Below, piece by piece: positions 9,015-16,877 of a stretch of DNA of 40,465 nt. A program made the position numbers and the translations under genes. The first letter of the stretch is position 1; each line of letters opens with the position of its first letter. Below the pieces are notes generated by a model. That model saw only the letters and a program-made list of their open reading frames with translations. It was not told the origin of the DNA and made no database searches. The DNA comes from Bacteroidales bacterium (GTDB taxonomy: Bacteria; Bacteroidota; Bacteroidia; Bacteroidales; UBA932): positions 1 to 40,465 of the forward strand of contig JAQWAL010000013.1 of NCBI GenBank assembly GCA_028707695.1, read 5' to 3'.

Positions 9015-9308
9015 CTATACTACCGAATCTGCATCCCAGACAAAAGCCCTTAGCCCTTGTTGTTCTGCACTGTCGTTTGCCTGCTTTAGTTCAAAAATCA
9101 ATGCCGGAAGCTTATCTTCCTCTACCACAGCCATTGTAGCCATGTTCTTGGATGGCCAGGCATGTGTGCCAAAGTGAGGTTCGCCTTTATGCGAACCTCT
9201 ACCTTGAACATCAACCCACTTTGTAAACCCCCTGATAGTACATTTGTCCAATATATCCGTTACCACAGATGAGTGGGACTGATTGTATATTATCATTACT
9301 GCTTTCAT
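9015..9308 (-). CDS. PG0541 family transporter-associated protein
   Basis: A 97-residue protein of the PG0541 family, found in Bacteroidota at the end of RND efflux operons. It begins MKAVMIIYNQS and carries a histidine- and glycine-rich central loop (GRGSHKGEPHFGTHAWPS, about residues 36-53), then a VEEDKLPALIFEL strand-helix unit. The size, the central loop and the alternating strands and helices resemble PII-like signalling proteins; this is an inference. Located 10 bases after the RND pump gene, so it is almost certainly made with it, perhaps to sense a metal, nucleotide or transport state. Function unproven. Confidence 0.8.
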   Translation of the reverse strand: MKAVMIIYNQSHSSVVTDILDKCTIRGFTKWVDVQGRGSHKGEPHFGTHAWPSKNMATMAVVEEDKLPALIFELKQANDSAEQQGLRAFVWDADSVV

Positions 9309-9318
9309 TATTGCTCTT

Positions 9319-12300
9319 TTATTGGTTTTTCAATCTCTTCAAATGGGATTTTCTTTGTTTTTTGATATCCCTTACATTCAATGATGTGTAAATGGTTGGT
9401 ATCACAACAAGTGTCAATATTGTAGAGACTGTAAGGCCACCGATGATGGATATACCCATTGGTTGCCAAATCTCCGATCCCTCTCCAATACCTATTGCCA
9501 TTGGAGTCATACCCAACACGGTTGTTATCGTGGTCATCAAAACCGGTCTCAAACGAGATTTTCCACCGGTCACAACCGATTTCATCACACTCATACCCCT
9601 CTCCTTGTTCAGGTTGATGTAGTCAATCAGTACAATACCGTTTTTCACAACAATACCTACCAGCATCACAGCCCCTATCAAAGCTATCAGGCTCAACGAT
9701 GTCCCCGATATCCAAAGCGCTATGAACACCCCGGTAAAGGCAAAAGGCAACGACATCATTATTATGAACGGATCCCTGAATGACTCAAACTGTGCAGCCA
9801 TGACAATATATGTTAGCATCACCACAAGCAACAACAGGGTAAACATATCGCCAAACGACTCTTGCTGCTCTTCAAAAGCACCTGTCATCTTCACGGCAAT
9901 TCCTGCAGGCATTGTGATTTTTGCTACCTCTTTGTTGATATCGTTTGCAATGTCCCCCAAAGCACGTTTGTATATACTGCCCGATACCTTTATAACACGT
10001 TCCCTGTCCAAGTGCTCAATTGATGGTGGGGCAAAGTCCTCTATAACAGCAGCAACTTCACTTAACCTTACAGGCTTGCCGGCATTATTGTAGAGCATTA
10101 TAGATTTGATGTCGTCCATGTTTGTCCTGAATTTCAGGTCATTCTTCACAACCACATCGTACTCCTCCCCCTCTTCCCTGAAACGGGTTGCAATTACTCC
10201 GTTTATCCTGTTCCTTACTGCTGTGGCGGCGTTGGTTATGCTCAGACCATTCATGGCAAGTTTTTGACGGTCAAATTCCACCCTAAGCTGAGGCATGAAA
10301 TCTTCCCGGCTGATCTTCACATCACGCAACCCTTGGGTGTTCTCCATTATCTGTTTTATTTGGGCAGATACAGCTGCAGCATCATCCATATTGTAACCCA
10401 GAACATCCATCTCGATATCCGAGGTCCCCATACCCATACCGTTGCTGCCTCCAGGGGTCACTTCATAACGGTAAATCTCGGGAATGGCTGCCAAGTCTGC
10501 CCTCATCAGGTCTCCAATCTGGAATATGTCCCTCTCCCTCTCTGTCCTGTCTGTAAGACGGGCTGTATAAGATATAAGGTGTGTTCCGGAACTGCCAAGC
10601 GACATGAACACATTGGAACCATCAGATTGCCCCATGGATGTCTGGAGTATCTCCAGTTCCGGGTATTTTTCCTTCCAGTCGTTGAATATGTATTGGTTGA
10701 GCAACCTTGCCTTCTCTACCCTGGTTCCCACAGGAAGCTCCACCGTTACCTCAATTTGCGAGTTGTCTATCTCCGGGAAAAAGTCAGTTCCCACCCTGGA
10801 TAACAACATCAAACTAGCCAAAAACATTGCTGCAGAGAATGCTAGTACGCTTTTACGGTTGCGCAAGGCAAACTTTAGGAACCTCTCGTAGCCGTTGTCC
10901 AATGCATCCAGTGCTTTTTCAATAGGCCTGTAAAAGAAGTTGAAGGTTTTGCCTCGTTTAGGATTTTGCTTGAGCATCAAACTACTTAGCATTGGAGTAA
11001 GGGTCAATGCAGCAAGTGTAGAGATAGAGATGATTATTGTCACTATCCATCCCAATTGCTGGAACATTATGCCTGCCAAACCACTTACCATTGTCAAAGG
11101 GAAGAACACAGAGACAATTGTCAAAGTTGATGCAACCACTGCAACTGCCACCTCGTTTGTTGCATAGATTGCAGCATCTTTTGGCTTGCTGCCTTTCTCT
11201 ATGTGGGAGGTAATGTTCTCAAGCACCACAATGGCATCGTCCACAACCATACCAATTGCTATTGACAATGAGCTCAGCGAGATGATATTCAAAGTATTTC
11301 CCGTTACCATCAAATATATGAACGCGGCTATCAACGAAACCGGTATGGTCAGGATTATTATGAATGTAGCCCTCCATCTTCCAAGGAAAAACAGTACCAC
11401 AATCATCACAAACAATCCCGCCAGCAATACTGTCTCTGCCAGGGAGTTTATACTTTTCTTGATGAAATCAGATGTGTCAATGACCATCTCCAGCTGAATG
11501 CCATCCGGCAAATCTGCCCGGATTGCCGGAAGTTCTTTGTTTATCTTGTTGGCAATCTCCACAACGTTGGATCCGGATTGTTTTTGCACCACAATCATTG
11601 CAGACCTCTCTCCATTTGTCAACACTTCGGTTGCCCTCTCTTTTAGGGTATCCTTTACAGTTGCCAAATCCCTGATGTAAATATTCCTTCCCATGAAGCT
11701 GCCTACAATCACATCCTTTATCTGGTCGCTGTTTTTGAACTCGCCGTCTACCTTCAATGTGTAGGTGTCAGATCCGATATCCATGTTACCTCCGGGGATA
11801 TTCCTGTTCTCGAGTGACAACACACCTGCAATCTGTTCTACTGTTATATTGTAGGCTTCCAGTTTCTTGGGGTCTGTCAATACCTGAATCTCCCTTTGCG
11901 GAGCTCCTGAGATGGATACAGAAGCAACTCCGTTGATACGGTTTATGGGGTTTGCCACTTTCTCTTCCAGTATCTTGTAAAGCCCTTGTGCATTCTGCTC
12001 TGTCCTTGCAGACAAGAATGCGATTGGCATCATGCTGGAATTGAACTTCAATATCACAGGGTTTTCAATTTCGTCCGGCAAAAAGTTCTTTTGCATGTCA
12101 ATCACGCTCCTCACGTCATTGACAGCCTCATCCATATCTGTCCCGTATTCAAATTCAATTGTAATGACAGAGATATTGTCTTTGGATGTGGAGGTGACTT
12201 TTTTAAGGTCAGAAACAGTACTCAATGCTGTTTCCAATTGTTTGGTCACATTTTGCTCTATGTCGGTAGCATTTGCTCCCGAATAGGTTGTCATCACGGT

Positions 12301-12435
12301 AATCGCATTGAGCTCTATCTCTGGGTAGAGGTCTACCGAGAGCCTGGAAAAGGAAAAGAGACCCATTACCACGATAGCCACAAAAACAAGCGCTGTGGTT
12401 ACCGGTTTCCTGACTGAACTTTCGTATAATTTCAT
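9319..12435 (-). CDS. RND multidrug efflux permease (HAE1/AcrB-like)
   Basis: A 1038-residue inner-membrane proton-driven pump. Twelve membrane segments in two halves are evident, the first at residues 11-30. The proton-relay residues are present: D399-D400 in the fourth segment (GMVVDDAIVVLEN) and the matching lysine in VGIVVKNGIVLIDY of the second half. Two large periplasmic loops (about 31-335 and 560-860) form the substrate porter. Length agrees with AcrB-type pumps. It works with the adaptor and TolC-like channel encoded just upstream to export compounds across both membranes; substrates cannot be predicted. Gap to the adaptor is 25 bases, to the PG0541 gene 10. Confidence 0.95.
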   Translation of the reverse strand: MKLYESSVRKPVTTALVFVAIVVMGLFSFSRLSVDLYPEIELNAITVMTTYSGANATDIEQNVTKQLETALSTVSDLKKVTSTSKDNISVITIEFEYGTDMDEAVNDVRSVIDMQKNFLPDEIENPVILKFNSSMMPIAFLSARTEQNAQGLYKILEEKVANPINRINGVASVSISGAPQREIQVLTDPKKLEAYNITVEQIAGVLSLENRNIPGGNMDIGSDTYTLKVDGEFKNSDQIKDVIVGSFMGRNIYIRDLATVKDTLKERATEVLTNGERSAMIVVQKQSGSNVVEIANKINKELPAIRADLPDGIQLEMVIDTSDFIKKSINSLAETVLLAGLFVMIVVLFFLGRWRATFIIILTIPVSLIAAFIYLMVTGNTLNIISLSSLSIAIGMVVDDAIVVLENITSHIEKGSKPKDAAIYATNEVAVAVVASTLTIVSVFFPLTMVSGLAGIMFQQLGWIVTIIISISTLAALTLTPMLSSLMLKQNPKRGKTFNFFYRPIEKALDALDNGYERFLKFALRNRKSVLAFSAAMFLASLMLLSRVGTDFFPEIDNSQIEVTVELPVGTRVEKARLLNQYIFNDWKEKYPELEILQTSMGQSDGSNVFMSLGSSGTHLISYTARLTDRTERERDIFQIGDLMRADLAAIPEIYRYEVTPGGSNGMGMGTSDIEMDVLGYNMDDAAAVSAQIKQIMENTQGLRDVKISREDFMPQLRVEFDRQKLAMNGLSITNAATAVRNRINGVIATRFREEGEEYDVVVKNDLKFRTNMDDIKSIMLYNNAGKPVRLSEVAAVIEDFAPPSIEHLDRERVIKVSGSIYKRALGDIANDINKEVAKITMPAGIAVKMTGAFEEQQESFGDMFTLLLLVVMLTYIVMAAQFESFRDPFIIMMSLPFAFTGVFIALWISGTSLSLIALIGAVMLVGIVVKNGIVLIDYINLNKERGMSVMKSVVTGGKSRLRPVLMTTITTVLGMTPMAIGIGEGSEIWQPMGISIIGGLTVSTILTLVVIPTIYTSLNVRDIKKQRKSHLKRLKNQ

Positions 12436-12460
12436 ATTGTAACTTCTGAATTTTGGTTAG

Positions 12461-13489
12461 TTAGAGTGACAAGTCCGCACCACCTTCGGTTATCTGCACC
12501 TGGTCGCCGTTGCTCAACCCGGTGTGTCCGGCAACCACCACCTTGTCTCCCGGTTCTATTCCGTTTACCACTTCGTAAATGTTGTCTACCCTTCTGCCAA
12601 GTTCTACTTTGGTGTAGACCACCTTGTCTCCTTGCAAAATGTAAACATATTTGTCGTTTGTTCCCGGTTGTTTTATCACAGCCCTGTCAGAAACAACCAC
12701 TTTCTCTAGTGTTCCAAAGTCTACCACTGCCCTGGCAAACATGCCCGGACGCATCAGCAACGAGGGGTTGTCTATCCTCACCTCTGCCTGGAATGAGCGG
12801 GTAGAAGGATCTATAACAGGATGTACCCTCATTACTTTTCCCGGGAATATCTTTTCCGGATATATGTCCAGCAATATTGAAACTGGTGTGCCGGTCTTTA
12901 CCCTGGGGAAAAACTCTTCGGAAATGTTTATCAATATCTTCACTGGCTGCATCTGCATAACCACAAGAATAGGTTGCCCTCCTGCAACATCCCCATTGTC
13001 AAAATTCTTTTGGGTGACAATGCCGTCTATAGGAGAGAGCAACTTGGTGTTTTTTGCCAGGTTTGCTATGCTCTCCCGGGAAACATCCACTTGAGTTTTA
13101 AGTTGTTGGTATTGTTGTTCCGAAATACCACCTGCTTTGTAAAGTGCCTCTGTCCTGGCAAGGTCTGCCTTAAGGTTTTCCAACTGTATCTTTGCCTGAG
13201 TATAGTTAACATCTTCCATCTCTACAAGCAATTGTCCTTTTTTGACCCTGGTACCGACCTCAGCATGGATTTTTTCTATCCTTTGTGCTGCTGCGCTGGA
13301 TATGTTGTTCCTGAACATCGGCTCAATATTGCCTGTAAATTCGATGGTCTGTTCTACCATTCTTTTTTCTATGGTTTCCACTTTAACGGCCGGAACCACA
13401 ACTGCGTTTTCCTCTGCCGATGTCTCTCCCTGGCTGCATGCGGTTACCAGTAGAGCCCCTGTTACAATTAGCGATAGCAACTTTTTCAT
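12461..13489 (-). CDS. RND periplasmic adaptor lipoprotein (membrane fusion protein)
   Basis: A 342-residue adaptor linking the RND pump to the outer-membrane channel. From the ATG at 13489 the N terminus is a lipoprotein signal (MKKLLSLIVTGALLVTAC, lipid on C18), followed by the lipoyl-type motif (EVGTRVKKGQLLVEM), a short helical hairpin (about 95-145) with the partner lipoyl half (LLSPIDGIVTQKN), and beta-barrel domains. An in-frame ATG at 13519 adds ten residues; it overlaps the stop codon of the TolC-like gene as TAATG, which suggests coupled translation, so that start is also possible. I prefer 13489 because it gives a normal lipoprotein signal. Confidence 0.93.
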   Translation of the reverse strand: MKKLLSLIVTGALLVTACSQGETSAEENAVVVPAVKVETIEKRMVEQTIEFTGNIEPMFRNNISSAAAQRIEKIHAEVGTRVKKGQLLVEMEDVNYTQAKIQLENLKADLARTEALYKAGGISEQQYQQLKTQVDVSRESIANLAKNTKLLSPIDGIVTQKNFDNGDVAGGQPILVVMQMQPVKILINISEEFFPRVKTGTPVSILLDIYPEKIFPGKVMRVHPVIDPSTRSFQAEVRIDNPSLLMRPGMFARAVVDFGTLEKVVVSDRAVIKQPGTNDKYVYILQGDKVVYTKVELGRRVDNIYEVVNGIEPGDKVVVAGHTGLSNGDQVQITEGGADLSL

Positions 13490-13518
13490 TGTATATTCTG
13501 TTGATTTTGTATTACTCA

Positions 13519-14856
13519 TTATAAATTCTCTTTTCCGACCACTTTGTCGTATTCCGTTTTGGCTTTGATATAATCGTATATTGTTTGGTTAAGGTTTAGT
13601 TTGGAATTTGTAAGTGCAATTTCGGTATCGTTCAACTCAAGGAGTGTTCCTGCACCGGTGTTGTACCGTACTTTTGCAATTTCGTATCCCTTTTGGGCCT
13701 GCTTGACTGCCTCCATATCTGATTCCAGCTGTAACTTTGCCCTGTTCATTTCGTTTATGGAGTTCTTTGCAGAGATCATCAGGTTGTTTTCCAAAAGTTC
13801 CCGCTGCATCTCCAGTTGCCTTATACCCACCTGGGTCTGTTTCTCTTTCATGGAGATTGAAAATTTGTTGAAAATAGGAATCTGGATAGACAGCCCCATT
13901 GCCAAAGAGTTGGTCCATTTCTCCTGGAAAGTGAATTCGTTGTTTTGCATCTGCAACTGGTAATTGGCAAATCCAGCCAAAGAGGGCAACCTTTGCGAAC
14001 GTACAAGTTCATAGCTTTTGTTCAAGGATTCCAATTGTATATCCAAAGTCCTTAGGTTACTGTTCCCCTCCAGGAATTGCGGTAGTCCGGGAGTATCTTC
14101 AATCATTTTGTGCCTGTAGGAGTCAATATCACCATCCAGCTCTATCTCAATTCCCATGTCCAGGGAAAGCAAAACCTTTAGCTGCATTTTTGCAAGCTCA
14201 AGTCCGCTTTTTGCCTGTGCAATGGTTGGGGTGATATTCCTGACAGCCACATCAGAACGAATCATATCGTATTCCGAAGCCAATCCGTTTTCGTACATTT
14301 GCTTGATATTCAAAGATGTCTCTTTTGCATTTTGGTAACTCTCTTCCAATACTCCAAGAGATTCCTTCATCATCAGCACCCCGTAAAAGGAGTTCTTAAC
14401 CTGTGCTACCAGTTCTATCCTTGCACTTCTGGCCCCTTCCAAAGCAGACTTCAATTCAAGTTCCGATAATTGGATGCTTTTGAAAAGAGGTAGTGAAAGC
14501 AGAGGAACCTGCATTGTTCCGGTTACTGCATAACTATGGGTAGAACCCACCTCCATCTTTCCTCCCGGGAAAAAGTCCGAGAAGAACACCGGTTTTAGTA
14601 TATTGTTTGTATACTGGGCATTACCACTCAAAGAGGGTAATAGTGCATACCAGTTTTCCTTTTTTAGCCAATCTACCCTTTCTATTTCCTGGTCGGCTAT
14701 CTTTACCGTCAGGTTTTGGTCCATTGCCAGCTCTACCGCCCTCTCCAATGTTAGGACCAGTTTTTGTCCTTCGCTTTCCTGTGCAAAAGTTCCTGTGGAA
14801 ACTGCAAGGAAAGATGCCATCATGGCAAATCTCTTTAAATTTCTCCAAAGTTTCAT
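13519..14856 (-). CDS. TolC-like outer-membrane efflux channel
   Basis: A 445-residue outer-membrane efflux protein. Residues 1-26 are a signal peptide (ending TFAQ). Two similar halves follow, each with long helices rich in glutamine, leucine and alanine and short strand segments, as in TolC. Typical positions include the N-terminal L-T-L-E-R-A-V-E-L-A motif (about 34-43) and the C-terminal Y-N-T-G-A-G-T-L-L-E-L-N-D-T-E motif that begins the last repeat. The channel provides the exit duct for the RND pump. It lies 7 bases after the TetR gene and touches the adaptor gene at its stop. Confidence 0.93.
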   Translation of the reverse strand: MKLWRNLKRFAMMASFLAVSTGTFAQESEGQKLVLTLERAVELAMDQNLTVKIADQEIERVDWLKKENWYALLPSLSGNAQYTNNILKPVFFSDFFPGGKMEVGSTHSYAVTGTMQVPLLSLPLFKSIQLSELELKSALEGARSARIELVAQVKNSFYGVLMMKESLGVLEESYQNAKETSLNIKQMYENGLASEYDMIRSDVAVRNITPTIAQAKSGLELAKMQLKVLLSLDMGIEIELDGDIDSYRHKMIEDTPGLPQFLEGNSNLRTLDIQLESLNKSYELVRSQRLPSLAGFANYQLQMQNNEFTFQEKWTNSLAMGLSIQIPIFNKFSISMKEKQTQVGIRQLEMQRELLENNLMISAKNSINEMNRAKLQLESDMEAVKQAQKGYEIAKVRYNTGAGTLLELNDTEIALTNSKLNLNQTIYDYIKAKTEYDKVVGKENL

Positions 14857-14863
14857 AAAATAC

Positions 14864-15475
14864 TTATTTGTTCATTTTAGATATATTATCGTCTATAATT
14901 TCAATCCCGGCCGTTGTACACAGCCCTCTCACATAAGAGAGTATCACCTCCTTGAACAGCTCTTTCCTGGAATACTCTTTCATAGAAAAGAACTCTGCAT
15001 TTTCCATTACATTTGATATCTCAATCAAAGCCTTTGTTACCAACTCTTTGTTCATGTCTGTGCGGATAATGCCCTCCTTTTGCCCCCTCTCAATGAAATG
15101 CAGGGTCATTTTTTGGTGGAACTCCAGGAAATACTCAATTGCCTTTTTATAAACAGGATAGTAATATCTTTTGAGTTCGTCAAAGAAGGTCTTTTTCATA
15201 TTCATAAGAGAGTCTGTATGGGCGTCGTGCATCCTGAACATGGCCTCAATTACATTATTGTATTTCCCTTCGAACAAAGAGGCTTGCAACTTCATTTGGG
15301 AGTAAAGATGCTTCAGGCACTCCTCCAACAGATGCGTCTTGTCTGTAAACAGTTCGTAAATGGTTTTTTTTGAAACTCCGTTTTCCTTCGCAATATCGTC
15401 CATCGTCACGCTCTTGCATCCTTTCCGGAAAAAAAGGTCCATGGATTTTTCAATTATCTTTTCTCTTGGCTCCAT
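14864..15475 (-). CDS. TetR/AcrR family transcriptional regulator
   Basis: A 203-residue regulator. The N-terminal TetR helix-turn-helix is clear: SMDLFFRKGCKSVTMDDIAKE and then VSKKTIYELFTDKTHLLEE (about residues 10-50). The remainder is an all-helical ligand-binding and dimer domain without family resemblance. It heads the efflux operon it probably controls, with the channel gene 7 bases downstream, so the likely mode is autorepression relieved by a pump substrate. Its promoter at 15511-15542 overlaps an imperfect inverted repeat. Control of divergent kbl is possible but not indicated by more than position. Confidence 0.92.
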   Translation of the reverse strand: MEPREKIIEKSMDLFFRKGCKSVTMDDIAKENGVSKKTIYELFTDKTHLLEECLKHLYSQMKLQASLFEGKYNNVIEAMFRMHDAHTDSLMNMKKTFFDELKRYYYPVYKKAIEYFLEFHQKMTLHFIERGQKEGIIRTDMNKELVTKALIEISNVMENAEFFSMKEYSRKELFKEVILSYVRGLCTTAGIEIIDDNISKMNK

Positions 15476-15510
15476 ATATATCTTAATTCATCATTATTTG
15501 TTAAGGGGTG

Positions 15511-15542
15511 CAAATGTAATATCAGGAAACTATATAAACAAA
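15511..15542 (-). promoter_or_regulatory. Promoter of the TetR-RND efflux operon
   Basis: On the minus strand there is a TTTG box (15542-15539), a 20-nt spacer and TACATTTG (15518-15511), matching the Bacteroidota consensus, 36 nt before the TetR start codon. An imperfect inverted repeat (TATATAAAC at 15531-15539, GTTTTTATA at 15547-15555) covers the upstream box and could be a repressor site; this last point is speculative. Confidence 0.6.
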
Positions 15543-15584
15543 AAAAGTTTTTATATTTTCTTCAAAATAATAGCATATACTTGT

Positions 15585-15600
15585 TAACTTTGTATATACA
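15585..15600 (+). promoter_or_regulatory. -7 box and palindrome at the kbl promoter
   Basis: TAACTTTG (15585-15592) fits the TAnnTTTG box for kbl. A perfect 10-bp palindrome, TGTATATACA (15591-15600), begins inside the box and spans the expected transcription start, a position suited to a repressor. No clear upstream TTTG box is seen. Confidence 0.45.
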
Positions 15601-15630
15601 TTGTTACAAAAAAATTAAAATCAGTTATAT

Positions 15631-16821
15631 ATGTACACAAATTTCAAGGATTTCCTTCAAAAGGAACTGACAGCCATAGAAGAGGCTGGTCTTTACAAAA
15701 AGGAGAGGGTTATAATTACCCCTCAGCAAGCTTCCATAAAAATAAGTTCAGGAGAAGAGGTTCTCAATTTTTGTGCCAATAACTACCTTGGCCTTTCAAA
15801 CAGCCGGGTTTTGGTAGATGCTGCCAAAGAGGCTTTGGACAACAGGGGTTTTGGCATGTCAAGTGTGCGTTTCATATGTGGGACACAAGATTACCATCTG
15901 GAGCTGGAAAAAAAGATTGCACAATTTTTCGGTACAGAAGACACCATCCTTTACGCAGCTTGTTTCGATGCCAACGGAGGGGTTTTTGAACCCTTGCTCA
16001 CAGAAGAGGATGCCATTATCTCGGATTCCCTCAACCATGCATCTATAATTGACGGGGTAAGGCTGTGCAAGGCACAAAGATACCGTTACGCCAACGCAAA
16101 CATGGAAGAGCTGGAGGAGTGCCTCAAGGTTTCACAGGCCCAAAGATTCAGGATAATCGTTACCGACGGTGTTTTCTCGATGGACGGGAATGTTGCTCCA
16201 CTGGACAAAATATACCAACTGGCAGAGAAATACAACGCCATGGTCATGGTAGATGAATCCCATTCGGCAGGGGTTGTGGGCAAGACCGGCAGGGGTACCA
16301 CAGAGCTCTTTGACCTCAAAGGCAAAATAGAGATTATCACCGGAACCCTCGGCAAGGCTTTCGGCGGAGCCATCGGTGGTTTTACAACAGGTAAAAGAGA
16401 GATTATTGAGATGCTGCGCCAAAGGTCACGTCCGTACCTTTTCTCAAACTCCATTCCTCCTATGGTAGCTGCCGCCGGTAGCGCCATGTTCGACATGATG
16501 TCAAAGACCAATGAACTGCAAGACAAACTGCATACAAATACAGAATATTTTGTAAATAAAATGCAGGCTGCAGGGTTCGATATCAAACCAACCCAAAGTG
16601 CAATTTGTGCTGTAATGCTATATGACGCAAAACTATCCCAGGAAGTTGCAGCAAGAATGCTAAAAGAGGGAATTTATGTGATAGGTTTCTATTATCCGGT
16701 GGTTCCCAAAGATCAGGCAAGGATTCGTGTGCAAATCAGCGCCGGCCACGAAATTGAGCACCTGGACAAATGTGTCAAGGCTTTTACAAAAGTTGGCAAA
16801 GGGCTGGGGATCATCAAATAG
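15631..16821 (+). CDS. kbl: Glycine C-acetyltransferase (2-amino-3-ketobutyrate CoA ligase)
   Basis: A 396-residue PLP enzyme of the alpha-oxoamine synthase family. It cleaves 2-amino-3-ketobutyrate with CoA to glycine and acetyl-CoA, the second step of threonine breakdown through threonine dehydrogenase. Visible motifs are FCANNYLGLS (47-56), the CGTQDYHLELE substrate region (83-93), VDESHSAG (207-214) with the PLP-stacking and ring-binding residues, and the Schiff-base lysine K242 in GTLGKAFGG. Length and N terminus (FLQKELTAIEEAGLYKKER) match E. coli Kbl better than BioF, which is the main alternative. Threonine dehydrogenase is not adjacent here. Confidence 0.92.
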   Translation: MYTNFKDFLQKELTAIEEAGLYKKERVIITPQQASIKISSGEEVLNFCANNYLGLSNSRVLVDAAKEALDNRGFGMSSVRFICGTQDYHLELEKKIAQFFGTEDTILYAACFDANGGVFEPLLTEEDAIISDSLNHASIIDGVRLCKAQRYRYANANMEELEECLKVSQAQRFRIIVTDGVFSMDGNVAPLDKIYQLAEKYNAMVMVDESHSAGVVGKTGRGTTELFDLKGKIEIITGTLGKAFGGAIGGFTTGKREIIEMLRQRSRPYLFSNSIPPMVAAAGSAMFDMMSKTNELQDKLHTNTEYFVNKMQAAGFDIKPTQSAICAVMLYDAKLSQEVAARMLKEGIYVIGFYYPVVPKDQARIRVQISAGHEIEHLDKCVKAFTKVGKGLGIIK

Positions 16822-16840
16822 CATGCAATTTCTCAATTTG

Positions 16841-16876
16841 AAAAAGGGTAGCAGAGATTATCTGCCACCCTTTTTT
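16841..16876. terminator. Bidirectional terminator between kbl and the PspC operon
   Basis: A hairpin with arms AAAAAGGGTAGCAGA (16841-16855) and TCTGCCACCCTTTTT (16861-16875), a 5-nt loop and one A-C mismatch. The A-run on the left and T-run on the right give a U-tract in either direction, so it can end both convergent units. Confidence 0.85.
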
Positions 16877-16877
16877 A

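Noticed and set aside
10264-10803. Long open frame on the plus strand opposite the RND pump gene
   Set aside because: It lies wholly inside a well-supported gene, has no recognisable domain, and has the biased composition of an antisense frame.
16086-16586. Minus-strand open frame opposite kbl
   Set aside because: Shadow of the kbl coding strand; kbl has clear catalytic residues.
15631-16821. BioF or serine palmitoyltransferase instead of Kbl
   Set aside because: Length and N-terminal sequence fit Kbl better; biotin or sphingolipid genes are absent nearby, although the last is weak evidence.
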